The notes: a model not told the origin generated them from the letters alone. 64,000 bases of DNA from Portunus trituberculatus (GCF_017591435.1 NC_059281.1:10017402-10081401); one strand, 5' to 3'; counted from the stretch's first letter, positions 15,459 through 27,319 are shown. Translations and numbers: made by a program.

Positions 15459-15635
15459 ATGGGAGAAGATTCTAGTTTTGCAAAATACATCGAAGACATG
15501 GTCGCAGACTCGCAGCAATCTGTTGATGCCACTCCGCGAAACTACTTAATTCTCTGTGTACTTTTCATCTGTGTCCCGGCTACTTACAAATTAAGAAGTA
15601 AAACAGGAGGAAAAATATTTGATATACTAACGTAA
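15459..15635 (+). CDS. Possible first exon of a small single-pass membrane protein
   Basis: An open frame of 58 codons starts with ATG at 15459 (an in-frame ATG lies at 15387). After an acidic N-terminus (MGEDSSFAKYIEDMVADSQ) it has a hydrophobic stretch, NYLILCVLFICVPATYKL, at about residues 35-52. Lysine and arginine follow, as expected for one membrane segment. Upstream, TCAGTA at 15356 resembles an arthropod initiator about 100 bases before the ATG. A GTAAAA near 15632, just before the stop, could be a splice donor, so this may be a first exon. I do not recognise the protein. It could be a chance frame. Confidence 0.28.
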   Translation: MGEDSSFAKYIEDMVADSQQSVDATPRNYLILCVLFICVPATYKLRSKTGGKIFDILT

Positions 15636-15639
15636 AAGC

Positions 15640-16009
15640 ATGTACACGTCATACATATGTTCGCACATATCACATACGGGCTGATTTCTTCCCAGCAAAC
15701 AATGACCGGGGTCCGGGGGCCGGAGATGGCTGAATGCGGGCAGACATGACTCCGTTGTGCCTACGATTAGCCGCTCTGACCTTAATCTTTCAGCAGGGTA
15801 TGTTAAGTGGAACGTTGATGGAATTTTCGGTTTTAGAGATATCCCAACTTACATGAATTATGGTAGTCATTGCTTGAAATGAATTACATTGAAAAACATG
15901 TAAAAAACTAATTTTATCAACATGGAAGAATAATACACAAAAAAATATTCAAATGATATTGTAATTTCTCTAACAAAGATACTATGTACTTCTATTTGTA
16001 AATGACATA

Positions 16010-16070
<61 letters not shown>

Positions 16071-16275
16071 CTTAATTTGATCTTCGTTATGATCTTCACG
16101 TTCAGGTTATTATAGATGGTCTTTCTCTTCCTCTTCTCACAAGTCCATCTTCCCCCAGAAATTTGTCCTGACGTTCCTGGAGAAGTTCCTTTTTCAATCT
16201 GGTTGGGGCCATAATGTTCTGTAAAATTACATTACATTAGAACATAAGGAAAAATTAAATAAGACCTACACATGG

Positions 16276-16372
<97 letters not shown>

Positions 16373-17210
16373 TTTCACATATTGGAACTGTAATCTATTA
16401 AACTGGTCCATGCAGGGCCCTGATTACGTTAGTTATGTAACAGCGGGCTCATATCCTGTTATGTAAATTAATATTAGTCCTAAACGTATATAGTTAAGAT
16501 TAATCAGGTAATTGGTGAATTACTCGATCATAAACACCACGAAAATGTCAAACAATAAGCACTACCTGACTAACGCATTCCCTCTGCTAATCTCGCTGTA
16601 ATCTGGCTTTTACACATACACAAGTCATTATCGTGTACTAAATGCCAGCTTACTTTGATAACAGTTAACTACATCTGAGGTAACACACTCGTCGCTTTGC
16701 GCCACTTGTCCTTGAACCGTGACGATGAGCTAATACAGGCATCCACAATTCTCCGGGTCATTGTTACACAATCTGCTGGTCTCCACGCTCAGGAGGAAGC
16801 GAGTGAAAAGTATATGCAACAGTGGTGGTGAGAGGGTATGATAAACATATCACTGTCCCTCTAAAAATTTTGCTCCTGAGCAGAGGTTTTCTCCCACTTC
16901 TGAAAGCATTACGTTTATTGAATAAGAACCCTCGAAATTTTCCATCAGTGTTTTGAAACTGTTGAGTTGGGCATGAGTGAATCAAGGCGGTGAACTAGTT
17001 GTTCCTTGCATAATGTATTACGTGGCTTACAACTTCATGACCGCTTAAAACAGCCAATATTACTACTGGTTTACACTGTGCTCCTATAGGGAGGGATGCT
17101 GGCAGCGATCGACCCACGTTCTTCACGCGCAGGGATAACAATGAGCGACGTGGAATGCTTTGGCTTTGCTTCCAGTCGGCGAGCACCAAGCCATGCACCA
17201 ACCTTGGCTA
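15640..17210. other. Gene-free stretch with GT and TA microsatellites
   Basis: (GT)n near 16014-16067 and a long (TA)n 16277-16369. No gene or known repeat is recognised in the rest. Confidence 0.6.
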
Positions 17211-17211
17211 G

Positions 17212-17341
17212 CATGTAATTCACCACGGTCGTCTGTTGGTCACCTAGTTAGCCTTTCCCATTACGGAGCGAGCTCAGAGGTCATAGACCGATCTTCGGGT
17301 AGGACTGAGACCACAACCCCTCGATCGAGTTACATCCCGTA

Positions 17342-17345
<4 letters not shown>
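17212..17345 (-). mobile_element. Degenerate SINE related to family A, head missing
   Basis: On the plus strand the order GAGCGAGCTCAGAG, ACCGATCTTCGGGTAGGACT, GAGACCA, CAACCCCTCGAT, CATCCCGTACCT matches the body of family A in reverse. The front, from GTAATTCACCACGGTCGTC, instead resembles the divergent copy at 25104-25345. The tRNA-derived head is absent; the copy stops at a long (TA)n tract starting at 17344. Confidence 0.65.

Positions 17346-17428
<83 letters not shown>
17344..17428. repeat. (TA)n microsatellite
   Basis: About 85 bases of TA at the truncated end of a SINE copy. Confidence 0.95.
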
Positions 17429-17433
<5 letters not shown>

Positions 17434-18014
17434 CTGCTCTAAACATTGCTCTCTCACTTCGGCTTCTATCAAAGGCCACAGATGATAAGGCGAATTCTCA
17501 AGATTGTTTCTCGTGTTAAAGTAGAAGTCTTCTTAATCTGTCACCAGAAGCGCATAAAATCCTTTAAAACCCTTTGTCAGTTTAACTTTAGAGACTTTTC
17601 AAAGTAATGGAGATGCTTCACAGTTATATGAATCCGGGCCTGACTTCCAGAGGAGACCACAGACGCTGACAGTGACGCAGGTGTGGCAAGCTAACATCAC
17701 CAAACCATAGATTCCTCGTTCACACATCCCGTACGTGTCCTCAAGGTGGCTCACAATATAATGATGTTGTACAATTATGATCAAGGCAAAATAGATAAAG
17801 ATGCGCATTTGTTTGATATAAAGCAAAATGAAACAGTGGCAAACATTAATATATTAGACGAGATGAAAATATGGTCAAGTTTGGAGTATACTTATTGAAT
17901 AACAACAACTAAACATTTATCTGACTAGGTACAACTGGCAGCATAGCGAGGGTTGCCAAGACTGGAGGCTGCCTTGTGTTCCCTACTAGCCGCTCGGTCA
18001 CACATTCTCACTAC

Positions 18015-18126
18015 TCAGTTGGCTGGTGGGTGAGTGCAGCTGGTTTTAGTTGTGTTGGAAGGAGCGAGGCTGCCTGAGGGACGAAGTGTGGGCACCTCGA
18101 CGAGTAATAGCTATGAAAAAGTGAAG
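18015..18126 (+). promoter_or_regulatory. Candidate initiator and untranslated first exon of the dioxygenase gene
   Basis: ACTCAGTTGG at 18013-18022 contains TCAGTT, the arthropod-type initiator. About 110 bases downstream a possible splice donor, AAG|GTAATT, falls at 18126/18127, and the first coding exon has a matching acceptor (TTTCAG) ending at 18724. The segment holds only a very short upstream frame (ATG at 18112, stop four codons on). No TATA box is seen. This is inference from motif placement. Confidence 0.3.
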
Positions 18127-18219
18127 GTAATTTTCTTTTGGTTCTTTAATGTTAGCTTCTCCATGTCTATTCTATGATTGATTGATACATTTATTGTTAT
18201 ACATATTTTAAATGTATGG

Positions 18220-18630
<411 letters not shown>

Positions 18631-18818
18631 GTGATCCTTGTGTGTATATTGCATAATAAAATTAAGTTCAACATGCCCTAAAATTAGTAAATACCAAAAG
18701 AAATTGTAATTCTTTGTATTTCAGAAAGGTGGAACACCTGAAGCAGTCAAAGGGTTATCATAGCAGGGACGGCTGGGTCACCTCTCAAGTCTCAACAATC
18801 CACAGTGTGTGTGGCACC

Positions 18819-21800
18819 ATGAGTCGCAGAGTGTTGCAAGGAGTGCTTTCCTCAGCCAGGCTCTGGGCCAAGGCAGGTGTTCTGATCAGTCTTGTTGTAC
18901 CTTGTACTTTGTAACTTTTGATGAAACTGAGAAGGGATATGAAGGTGTCTGTGTGACTGTGAACATCTGGTAACTAACATGTGCACACTGGCTTGCTTGA
19001 TTAATTGATAACAGCAATTTCTTAATATCAGACAAAAAGAGGCAGGATTACAGACATTTTTTCACATTAATAAATGCTAAATGTCATGGAAATAGTGCCA
19101 TGTTTCTTGTGTGTGCCTTGTTCATGCAATATTTCTATTCCAGTAGGGAAAACTCATAATAAAGTTACCTGTCAGGGATTATTCATCATAAAACACTAAA
19201 TGTATAGGCAGAATGGTATCAATATTTACTATAAGAAGCTATGTATAATGTGCAGTGTAGAGCTCTCTTTGTTAGCAGAACCTAGTTAATTGTTTCCTCT
19301 AAGTATCTAAGAAATGTTAACATGTACTATGATGATCCACTTTGAGGCCAGATAAACCTAACACAAAAAGGAGCATGCTTTTTGAGTTTCATTCATATAT
19401 TGCAGGGGAGACAGAATGCAGTGGGTCTGACAGCACTGGCCTCGCAACGCCCCACCTCTGCCTTGACTGCACTCTCCTCACGCACTCTCACCACCTCCCA
19501 TGCCTGGCACAACTCCCACCCAACACCTGCACCCTCCCACACCCATCACAATGCTGCTGGTGAATGAAGTTTACTTCTTGTCAATAAAGAAACCCATGAG
19601 TTAAGATTATTGCTAGTGTTCACTCATACACTATTTGTGTGTATTCATCATAGAAAAGTCATGTTGTATTAATTGTACAAAGTTTATGAAGATGTTTTAA
19701 TCATGTTTATGAAGTATATAAGGGTAATATCTAGACATCTATCTCTCTGGTGCCTTGTTCCTTCAAGCATCATATCTCAGGAGATGATCATGTCTGACTG
19801 TTCAAGCCACTAACACTTTCTGACTTCAAACTATATATCTTTAGGTGTCAGGACAGCAGATGCAAGGAAAGAGATGGTGGAAATCACTTTTACTGATGGA
19901 AGCAGCAGTTTTTTCCCATATTGCTGGCTGAGAGACAATTGTCAGTGCCCACAGTGCTTTGATTCTGACGCACTCTGCCGCAAGCTGACTCTTGAGGACT
20001 GGCAACACAGTGACTGCCCCACGAGTGTTCAGGTAAGCTTTTCCTAATCTAGAAACAACTGATTGATTGAAAAATTAATTTTAGAGTGTGACTTTTGTCT
20101 TTAGAATGAAAATTGGTAGTTGTTGAAATATTCATAAAAAGGTGAATTATATTAGTCTTGTAAATTAGTCTGATAGAAACTTTAAAGCTTGAAATACTGC
20201 AGTAAATACCAAATTTTTGACATTGCAAACATATATTATTGTTTATATTGAAATAATGTTGTTAGTTGTTAGTAGATCTGTAGAGAGTATGGTAGTGCAT
20301 GTACTATAAGTAAGTGTGGAAGATATCATTATTGTATGTATTTTATTTGTGTAGTATTTCTTCTGACTTTGCTCTGTATCTATCAGGTGGAGGAAGATGG
20401 GAGACATGTGGAGGTGCAGTGGGCCAGTGGACACAGAAGCTGCTTTGAGGCTCATTGGTTGCAGCAACACGCCTTCACATCCTCTGCCAGAGACTCTCAG
20501 AGAAGCTTTTTGGCCCTAAAAAAGGTTTGCACATAAGGGCGATGGCTGCCACAAGCTCCTTACTCTCTGCTGCTTTTCCTGTGTTCACAGGAGGCTGCCG
20601 ATCCTCTCCCATACTCTTTATATGGTTCTGTCTTCTACTTTGCATAGACCTTCCTTTCTTAGCCCATCTTGTATGCTAACTTTTAATCTTTTTAAAGCTT
20701 GCCTTGTCTCCCTCTTTTCTTAATATTCAGGTCAATTATTCTTCTACCCTTTGTGCATTCTGCTACACAGAGGTTGGTAGACCTGGCGTGTAAACAATTC
20801 AAATACAAATCCTAAAGATGTAGCTAATAGGTTTTGTAGAATTATTGATGTTCTTAAGCAATTGTTGATGAGGAAAATAGAAAATGTGATGAAGTTGGCT
20901 GAGAAGAATGGAAGATTATTAAATCAGTGAACAACCATTCCAGGACTTGTGGAGTACAGAGATGGAGCTGCCAAGGATGGACTACAATGGAGTGATGCAT
21001 GGAGACAAAGAACTCCTGGACTTCCTTGTAACTCTAGAGAAGAAGGGTGTGGTCGTCCTAACCGATGCTCCCAGGGAACCTGAGGCTGTGCTAACCATCA
21101 TCAAGAGTATTGGATATGTGAAGCCCACACACTATGGGTGAGTTGCATCATGTATGGGAGGAGTGAGAGAGCTAATATGGTCACCTTGGGACTCTCAGCT
21201 GACAACCCACACCTGTACTCAGATGTATCTAGACAACGTGATGACCATTGGGAACTATGCATCAGGTCCTTTTAATTCTTTCATACTGCAGTCCTACACA
21301 CCATAATTCTCCACTGCTCACCACACACACTCTCCCTTGCTTGGTGAAGAGAGTTCATATGATCTAGGTATACATACTATTAATATGACTGATTAATTGT
21401 AAGGAACCATCAGAGCCAAGCAAGAAAAGGCTGTGTTCTGTAATGGAAGTCTGTATCGTTGATGTATTATGGAAATAGTGAATAATATGAGGTGGAATTA
21501 ACCAAAGACATGCTATTAACAGAATTGTAGTGAAGAAATGTGTAACTAACATGAGGTGAAGGAATGTATTCTTGATAATGAAGAACCAAGCATGTAGTGT
21601 CTATTCTTAGTGATAGAATGCATGATATTGCACTACTATTTGGAAGTTCATGCCCTCATAATGAAGTCAAGTGTTACGCGTTTCTTTCAAATATAACGCA
21701 TTATATTTGTCTGTGTGTCTGAAGGACCAACTACCCCATTCGGAGCAAAGCGAGTGCCAGCAGCCTTGCCTACACAGACCAGCGCCTGGGCATGCATAAT

Positions 21801-24800
21801 GACCTGCCTTACTTCCAATATGTGCCTGGGGTGAGTCCTTTCCTCTTTCCTCATCTCTTATCTTATCTTCTTTTCTCATCACAAGGTTGACTGACTGACT
21901 GATTTAGTGTGTTGCATAATAAGACCATAATGTCACCTGGCAATCTTCAAAATGTTCTTATCTTTTATATATCATTCACTCTAAGCTTCACATCTACAGT
22001 ACATTTATTCCCTCATCTACAACAAGACTTCTTTGGTATCATCTCTCTGTAGGAAAATTATCTTCGTGTCATTCATTCTAACTTGCACGTGTACATCTAT
22101 TCCCTCATCTTCAACAACAAGGCTTTTTTGGTATTATCTCTGTAGTACACTAATATTTGCATTCCTTCTATGATAGCCAATTCCTCATATTATATTCATC
22201 ACTTATCCACGTAAATCTTTGACATTTCATTTCTTTTTTATTTCCTAAATCACTTTTTTTTTTCTTCATCAGTAACTTGCTCTCCTCCACAGATCATCTT
22301 CCTGCACTGCATCACACAGTTTGAGGGCAAGGGTGGGGAGAATGACCTGGCAGATGGGTTCCATGTGGCCGACTACCTCAAGCAGTTTCATCCCAAGGAG
22401 TACCACATCTTAACCAACACTCCTGTCTATTTCTGGGACAAGGGAGTGGCACAGGTTAAGCAGGAGACCACTGAGTACCACAAGATTGTCAACATTCCCA
22501 TCATTGTGTAAGGCTATTAATGGCTCTCATAGGAGTTTTCTGGACCAAATCAGTTCTCAAGGCAACTAAAGAAACTTGTGTATTTTCTTGGTGGAAATGC
22601 AAGATATAATGATTATTAGATAAGGATTGACATCACTTTCGCTTCACCTCTTAACTTTTTGCTTTTATGACACTTTTTAGAGGATATCCAATTATGAAGA
22701 TGATTTCAGTAAATTTACATGTAGATGCTTGAGCTATGGAGGAATGTCAAGTAGGTAGCAAGTGCTGGTGATCAACACACACGCACACACTAACTTGAGG
22801 CATGATGCACAGAGAGGATCGGCTCAGCGGTGATGTGATCCGAGTCAACAACTCCCAGCTGAGGAACTCCTACCTTGACCTGCCCCCAGAACAGGTCACT
22901 CCCTGGTATGCTGCACTGAGGCTCTTCAACCAGACCATTGACCAGCAATCCATAAGGAATAAGCTTAATAGTGGTGAGTCTTTCTCCCACCCTGTACTTA
23001 ATATTCATACGGTACATCATCTGTCTATCTACCAATTTATATGTCAATGATTCCTTCCACCTTTCAGATGTAAGCCTTGAGTAGGGCATCCACAGCAAAA
23101 AAGTCTCCATCTCTTTTGATCCAAAGATTATATTTTTTGCATATTTAAAGCTTGACCTCTAATATCTGTCCTACACCTTCACTTCCAGGTGATCTTGGTC
23201 ATGCCATCACCTTCATTTTCACTAGCATACATTTTTGGAAACTCATTTCACTTCAGTCTCTTAACCCTTTCACAACCGATGACATACCACAGTACGTCAT
23301 ATGAAACTTTCGCTACCAGACCAATGAAGTGCATGTGTACGCCATCAATCCAATAGGGCTTCATCTACTCGGTTTGTGTATTTTTTATGATTCAGTGACA
23401 AAGTGACTAACTGGCACCTTTTGTTTTCAAGGACATTGGGTTAGGTGGCTTGGGTGGGGGATCATGATGCCTGAGGGGAGGGGTGGTGACCGGCGGGCAG
23501 TGTGCCAGTGTCGTGTAATGGTGTCGTCATTGTCATCCCGAGTGATTCTGAGGGTGACCTGGATCTATTAGATGAATTACAGGATTCTGAGGACAATGAG
23601 ACAATCAGAAGGCCTCATTAGTGACTCAGATGAGGAATATTTGCCAGAAAATGACAGTGAGGCCAGTAGCTCCAAGGAAGAAAGTGATGGAAGCAGTGAG
23701 GATGATGAGTGGCCACGCAGACCTGCACTGCATGCTTCCCTCCACACTTACTCTCTCTTATCTGATTCCTTTACTGACCAGCATCCTGGTACTGTTCCAG
23801 TCCTGACTGAGGATCTTCTTGGCATTCATCCTGATGTACCAAGGAATGACACGAGTGCTTTGAACTGCTTCCAGTGATTCATATCAGACGAGATGGTAAA
23901 GTCGCTGTGTTTGTGGACAAATGTCCATGCAGCCAAGTTTTTCATGGACAACCCAACAATAAATCCCAAAAAGTTTATGGGGAAAAAAGTGGCTTGATGT
24001 CACAAGGGATGAAATGAAATGTCTTCCTATGTCAGCACCCTCAGTAAAACACGGTGTGGGAGGTGGGGGTTGTACAGCACGGGAGTGATGAGTCGGTAGT
24101 GAAGGGATTAATATGTCATTATGAAGGGAAAGTTAGTGTATTTACCTATTTGTGTCTTAGAGGGCCTGAGCTAAGCTCTCCGTGTCCTGTCTCCTTGTCC
24201 ACACTTGTCATATCTCTCTTTCATATACACGCCGCATCTACAACATCAATATTCAGTTTGTTTCATTTGTCAATACTACGGTGAGGGAAACTGTATTTCT
24301 TCACATTGTTTAAACAAATATCTTTTGTTAGTTTTTTTGCATGTCCTCTCAGGTGACTACTTGGGCCACTTTTATCAAATCCCTGTCCAGTATGTCAATT
24401 TTGTTCACTATTTTGTACATTGTTATCATGTCACTCCTTATTGTTCTCTCTTCCAATGAGGTCAACTCCAACTGCTCCAATCTCTCCTGAAAAGTTATCT
24501 CCTCGAACCCTTGTATCATCCTTGTTGCCAGCTTCTGAACCCTTTTCATCTTCTTTACATGTTTCTTCATATAAGGTGACCAGATGACTGCTGTATACTC
24601 TAACTGAGGTCTTATTATAGTGCATAGTATTTTCCTCATCATTCCTTCATCCAGATAGTGAAATGCAAGTCCCATATTCAGAAGCATATTACAGTATATG
24701 TTTTTCCAAATATCTTGATATGTTTCTTCGGTGACAGATTGTTTTGTACATTTACACTAAGTCCTTCTCTTCACTGGCCTCTCCAATTATCTCTACTCCC

Positions 24801-26612
24801 AGTTTATAAACCTTGTATGGCCTGTATTTACTTTTTTCCCATTTTGATAACATGACACTTGCTTATATTAAACTCCATTTGCCAGTGTTTACTCCACTCG
24901 TATATCTTGTCCAGTTTCTCCTGTAGCCTATTACAATCTTCCAGGTTTTTTACTCTACTCATTATCTTGGTATCATCTGCAAACATGTTCATATAACTAT
25001 CTATTCCTGCTAGTATATCATTAACATAAATTAAAAACATGATAGGACCAAGCACTGACCCTTGAGGAACTCCACTGGTCACCTTTCCCCAGTGTGTGTG
25101 TGTGTAATTGACCATGGTCTTCTGCCAGTCACCCAGCCAGCCTTTACTCTATGAAAAGGCCTCACAGTTCATAGACTGCTCTTCAGGTAGGACTGAGACT
25201 ACACTATACACCGGGACAGAGAGGCCACAGCACCTCAAATTGTGTCCTGTTCCTAGTTGCTGCTAGATGAACAAAGGCTACACATTAAGAGGCTCGCCCA
25301 TTTGCCTCATTTGTGACCTGAGTGTACTAACTATTACACTATGCTGTGTGTGTAATTCACTGTTTGATCTGCTGCAGTCTCTGACGAGACAGCCAGACGT
25401 TACCCTACGGAACGAGCTCAGAGCTCATTATTTCCGATCTTGGGATAGGTCTGAGACCAGGCACACACCACACACCGGGACAACAAGGTCACAACTCCTC
25501 GATTTACATCCCGTACCTACTCACTGCTAGGTGAACAGGGGCTACACGTGAAAGGAGACACACCCAAATATCTCCACCCGGCCGGGGAATCGAACCCCGG
25601 TCATCTGGCTTGTGAAGCCAGCGCTCTAACCACTGAGCTACCGGGCCGTGTGTGTGTGTGTGTGTGTGTGTGTGTATTTACCTATTTGTGTATTACAGGG
25701 CCCGAGCTAAGCTCTCTGTGTCCTGTCTCCTTGTCCATTCCTGTCATATCTCTCTTTCATCTGATTGACACACACCGCGTCAACGACATGACTGCTCAGT
25801 TTATTCCACTTATCAATGCTACGATGTGGGAAACTGTATTTTCTCACGTCATTTAGACAGATGTCCTTTATTAGCTTTTTTCCATGTCCTCGGAGATAAT
25901 TACTTGTGGTCACCTTTATCAACTCTCTATCCAGTATGTCAATCTTGTTCACCAATTTATACATAGTTATCATGTCTCCTCTTGTTCTTCTCTCTTCTAA
26001 TGTGGTCAGCCCCAGCTTCCTCAGTCTTTCCTCATAGTCTAACTCCCTGAGTCCTGGTACCATCCTTGTTGCCAGCCTTTGTACCCTTTCTACCTTCTTC
26101 ACATTTTTCTTCATATGCGGTGACCAGACACATGCTGCATATTCTAGCTGGGGTCTTATTAAGGTACATAATATCTTCTTCATCATTCCTTCATCTAGGT
26201 AGTGGAATGCAAGGCCAATATTTTGAAGCATGTTGTATGTTTTCTCAAAAATCTTGTTAATGTGTTTCTCCGGTGTGTCTGTGCATGTGTGCGCTTGCAC
26301 GAGCACACATGCATGTATGTGTCACAGTCAAACTCTTAAGGGATTAACATTTAAGTTTTCAGAATAGAATGATAATTGATTACAGTGTTCCCAAGAAGTG
26401 ATGAGAACACCTGTAGCTTCTCTCTCCTTGACATGCTTAACATGCCCACAGGTGAGATGCTGGTAATGGACAACACTCGCCTGATGCATGGACGCACTGG
26501 CTATGACAGTGCCCTGGGAGAGCGCCACATGAACCAGGCCTACCTGGACTGGGATGGGGCACTCTCCAGACGCAGAGTCCTTCAGGAGAAACTTGGAGTG
26601 ACATTGGAGTAG
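18819..26612 (+). CDS. BBOX1-like: Gamma-butyrobetaine dioxygenase-like 2-oxoglutarate oxygenase, nine exons
   Basis: Exons: 18819-18878 (end uncertain), 19406-19559, 19845-20032, 20387-20524, 20944-21137, 21725-21830, 22293-22507, 22813-22973, 26452-26612; all use GT/AG sites and sum to 458 codons. The family hydroxylates gamma-butyrobetaine to L-carnitine using Fe(II) and 2-oxoglutarate. Residues 104-109 are CQCPQC with His157 in FEAHW, matching the N-terminal zinc site. His269 and Asp271 (MHNDLPYF) and His418 (RLMHGR) match the iron triad; Arg430 fits the 2-oxoglutarate-binding arginine. WLRDNC and AYLDWD are family signatures favouring this enzyme over trimethyllysine dioxygenase. The first 76 residues contain no Asp or Glu and are rich in Arg, Ser, Thr and Ala, as in mitochondrial leaders. 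Phases agree at exon junctions 2-9; the exon 1-2 junction needs a weak donor (GGT|GTTCTG). Substrate is inferred; trimethyllysine remains an alternative. Confidence 0.9.
21960..22150. repeat. Imperfect tandem duplication inside intron 6 of the dioxygenase gene
   Basis: Two adjacent units of about 95 bases share ATCATTCACTCTAAGCTT-like and TATTCCCTCATCT starts, CAACAA(GA/GG)C and TTGGTATTATCTCTGTAG-like ends. No coding role. Confidence 0.55.
23261..24111 (+). mobile_element. piggyBac-family transposon relic inside the dioxygenase intron 8
   Basis: The element is flanked by TTAA on both sides (23261-23264 and 24108-24111). Its ends are inverted: CCCTTTCACAACCGA on the left against CCCTTCACTACCGA read from the right. 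TTAA duplication and CCC-starting ends define piggyBac transposons. An internal frame from 23572 encodes an acidic serine-rich stretch (SDSDEEYLPENDSEASSSKE) typical of piggyBac transposase N-termini. After a stop it resumes as FISDEMVKSLCLWTNVHAAK, and after a frameshift as WLDVTRDEMK, which fit the start of the catalytic domain (family DDE_Tnp_1_7). The catalytic aspartates are absent: the element is about 840 bases with the 3' part of the gene deleted. Confidence 0.82.
24138..25097 (-). mobile_element. CR1/jockey-type LINE, 5'-truncated (intron 8, copy 1)
   Basis: On the minus strand, 25080-24828 encodes SGVPQGSVLGPIMFLIYVND and the FADDTKIMSRV catalytic box of a non-LTR reverse transcriptase. 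Then 24687-24349 encodes the post-RT region (IRPQLEYTAVIWSPYMKKH). A region near 24700-24828 has lost the frame. The 3' end reads ACACAAATAGGTAAATACAC and is identical in design to the second copy at 25672. The element is cut at its 5' end where a divergent SINE's AC tail begins. Confidence 0.85.
25104..25345 (-). mobile_element. Divergent tRNA-derived SINE related to family A
   Basis: This shares the family A layout but is much more diverged. On the plus strand it has ATAGACTGCTCTTCAGGTAG, GACTGAGACTACAC, ACCGGGACAGAGAGGCCACA and a decayed tRNA head near 25295-25345 (ACTAACTATTACACTATGC, the reverse of an A box). The end TAATTGACCATGGTC differs from family A's TAATTCACTGTTTG and resembles the fragment at 17212. 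It appears to be an older or sister subfamily. Confidence 0.65.
25352..25648 (-). mobile_element. tRNA-derived SINE, family A, copy 4 (intron 8)
   Basis: A complete copy on the minus strand: head CGGCCCGGTAGCTCAGTGGT, anticodon arm CTGGCTTCACAAGCCAG, B box GGGTTCGATTCCCCGGCC, then the family body ending GCAGATCAAACAGTGAATTA and an AC tail. It is very close to the copies at 3.3 kb and 5.8 kb, so probably young. Its 5' end abuts the AC tail of the LINE that begins at 25672. Confidence 0.9.
25672..26306 (-). mobile_element. CR1/jockey-type LINE, 5'-truncated (intron 8, copy 2)
   Basis: A 199-codon frame on the minus strand encodes the post-RT region: KHINKIFEKTYNMLQNIGLA, IRPQLEYAACVWSPHMKKN, RLATRMVPGL and SIDKWNKLSSHVV. 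It aligns by eye with the copy at 24138 and shares its 3' terminus (AAATAGGTAAATACACAC). Only the last ~630 bases of the element are present. Confidence 0.87.
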
Positions 26613-27226
26613 TGGAAGCTGTATGTGTGACTGACAATAGTGCTTGAGTGACTATCTTACTGCAGGGAGATATGGTGCTTTAGACTTACTATTTATACTA
26701 TTCATACATGGTGGCAATAGCAGTACTGACTTACTTGAGGACATTGCCTTATTGTTGTGAGGTGTGACAGTTTGAAGTTTATGTTTATGATTACTTTCTC
26801 TGTGTGTAGTGCAATATGATTATTATATCCTCTGTGTATGGTGCAGGAGTTGCTGGTGAAGTCTTTCTGATTTAAAGTATACAGCACCAGTTGGCAAATG
26901 TTCAGGGATAAGAGTATGTCAAAATGTCTTTATTGTCTTAGTCTTACCTGTCTGTTTTGAAAAGGGAGAAAACATTCAAAAGAAAAGAATAAGAATGCAA
27001 TAGAAAGATAAGATTATGGCTTCTATGTCATGAGAACACTTAGTTGGTCTTTGCAGGAGTCTGCTGTCTTTGCAGTCTGCTGAGTTAGAGGGAAATCTGA
27101 CCAGTCACAACCTTCAACTTGTATTGTATGATCAATATTTATTTTTATCATGAAAAAAATAACACTTTCATTGTCCTACAGATTATAAACGCATAAGACT
27201 TAGGATGGAGAATATCATAGTTAAGA

Positions 27227-27230
<4 letters not shown>
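26613..27230 (+). other. 3' flank of the dioxygenase gene
   Basis: AT-rich sequence after the TAG at 26610-26612, probably including the 3' untranslated region. I do not see a canonical AATAAA signal, so the polyadenylation site is not placed. Confidence 0.45.

Positions 27231-27232
<2 letters not shown>

Positions 27233-27319
<87 letters not shown>
27233..27319. repeat. (GA)n microsatellite
   Basis: About 87 bases of GA downstream of the dioxygenase gene, the first long dinucleotide tract after the gene. Confidence 0.95.

Noticed and set aside
18819..26612. Trimethyllysine dioxygenase rather than gamma-butyrobetaine dioxygenase
   Set aside because: The CxCxxC zinc site, the HNDLP segment followed by VPG, and the AYLDWDGALSRRRVLQ end fit the butyrobetaine enzyme better. 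The mitochondrial-type leader keeps some doubt.
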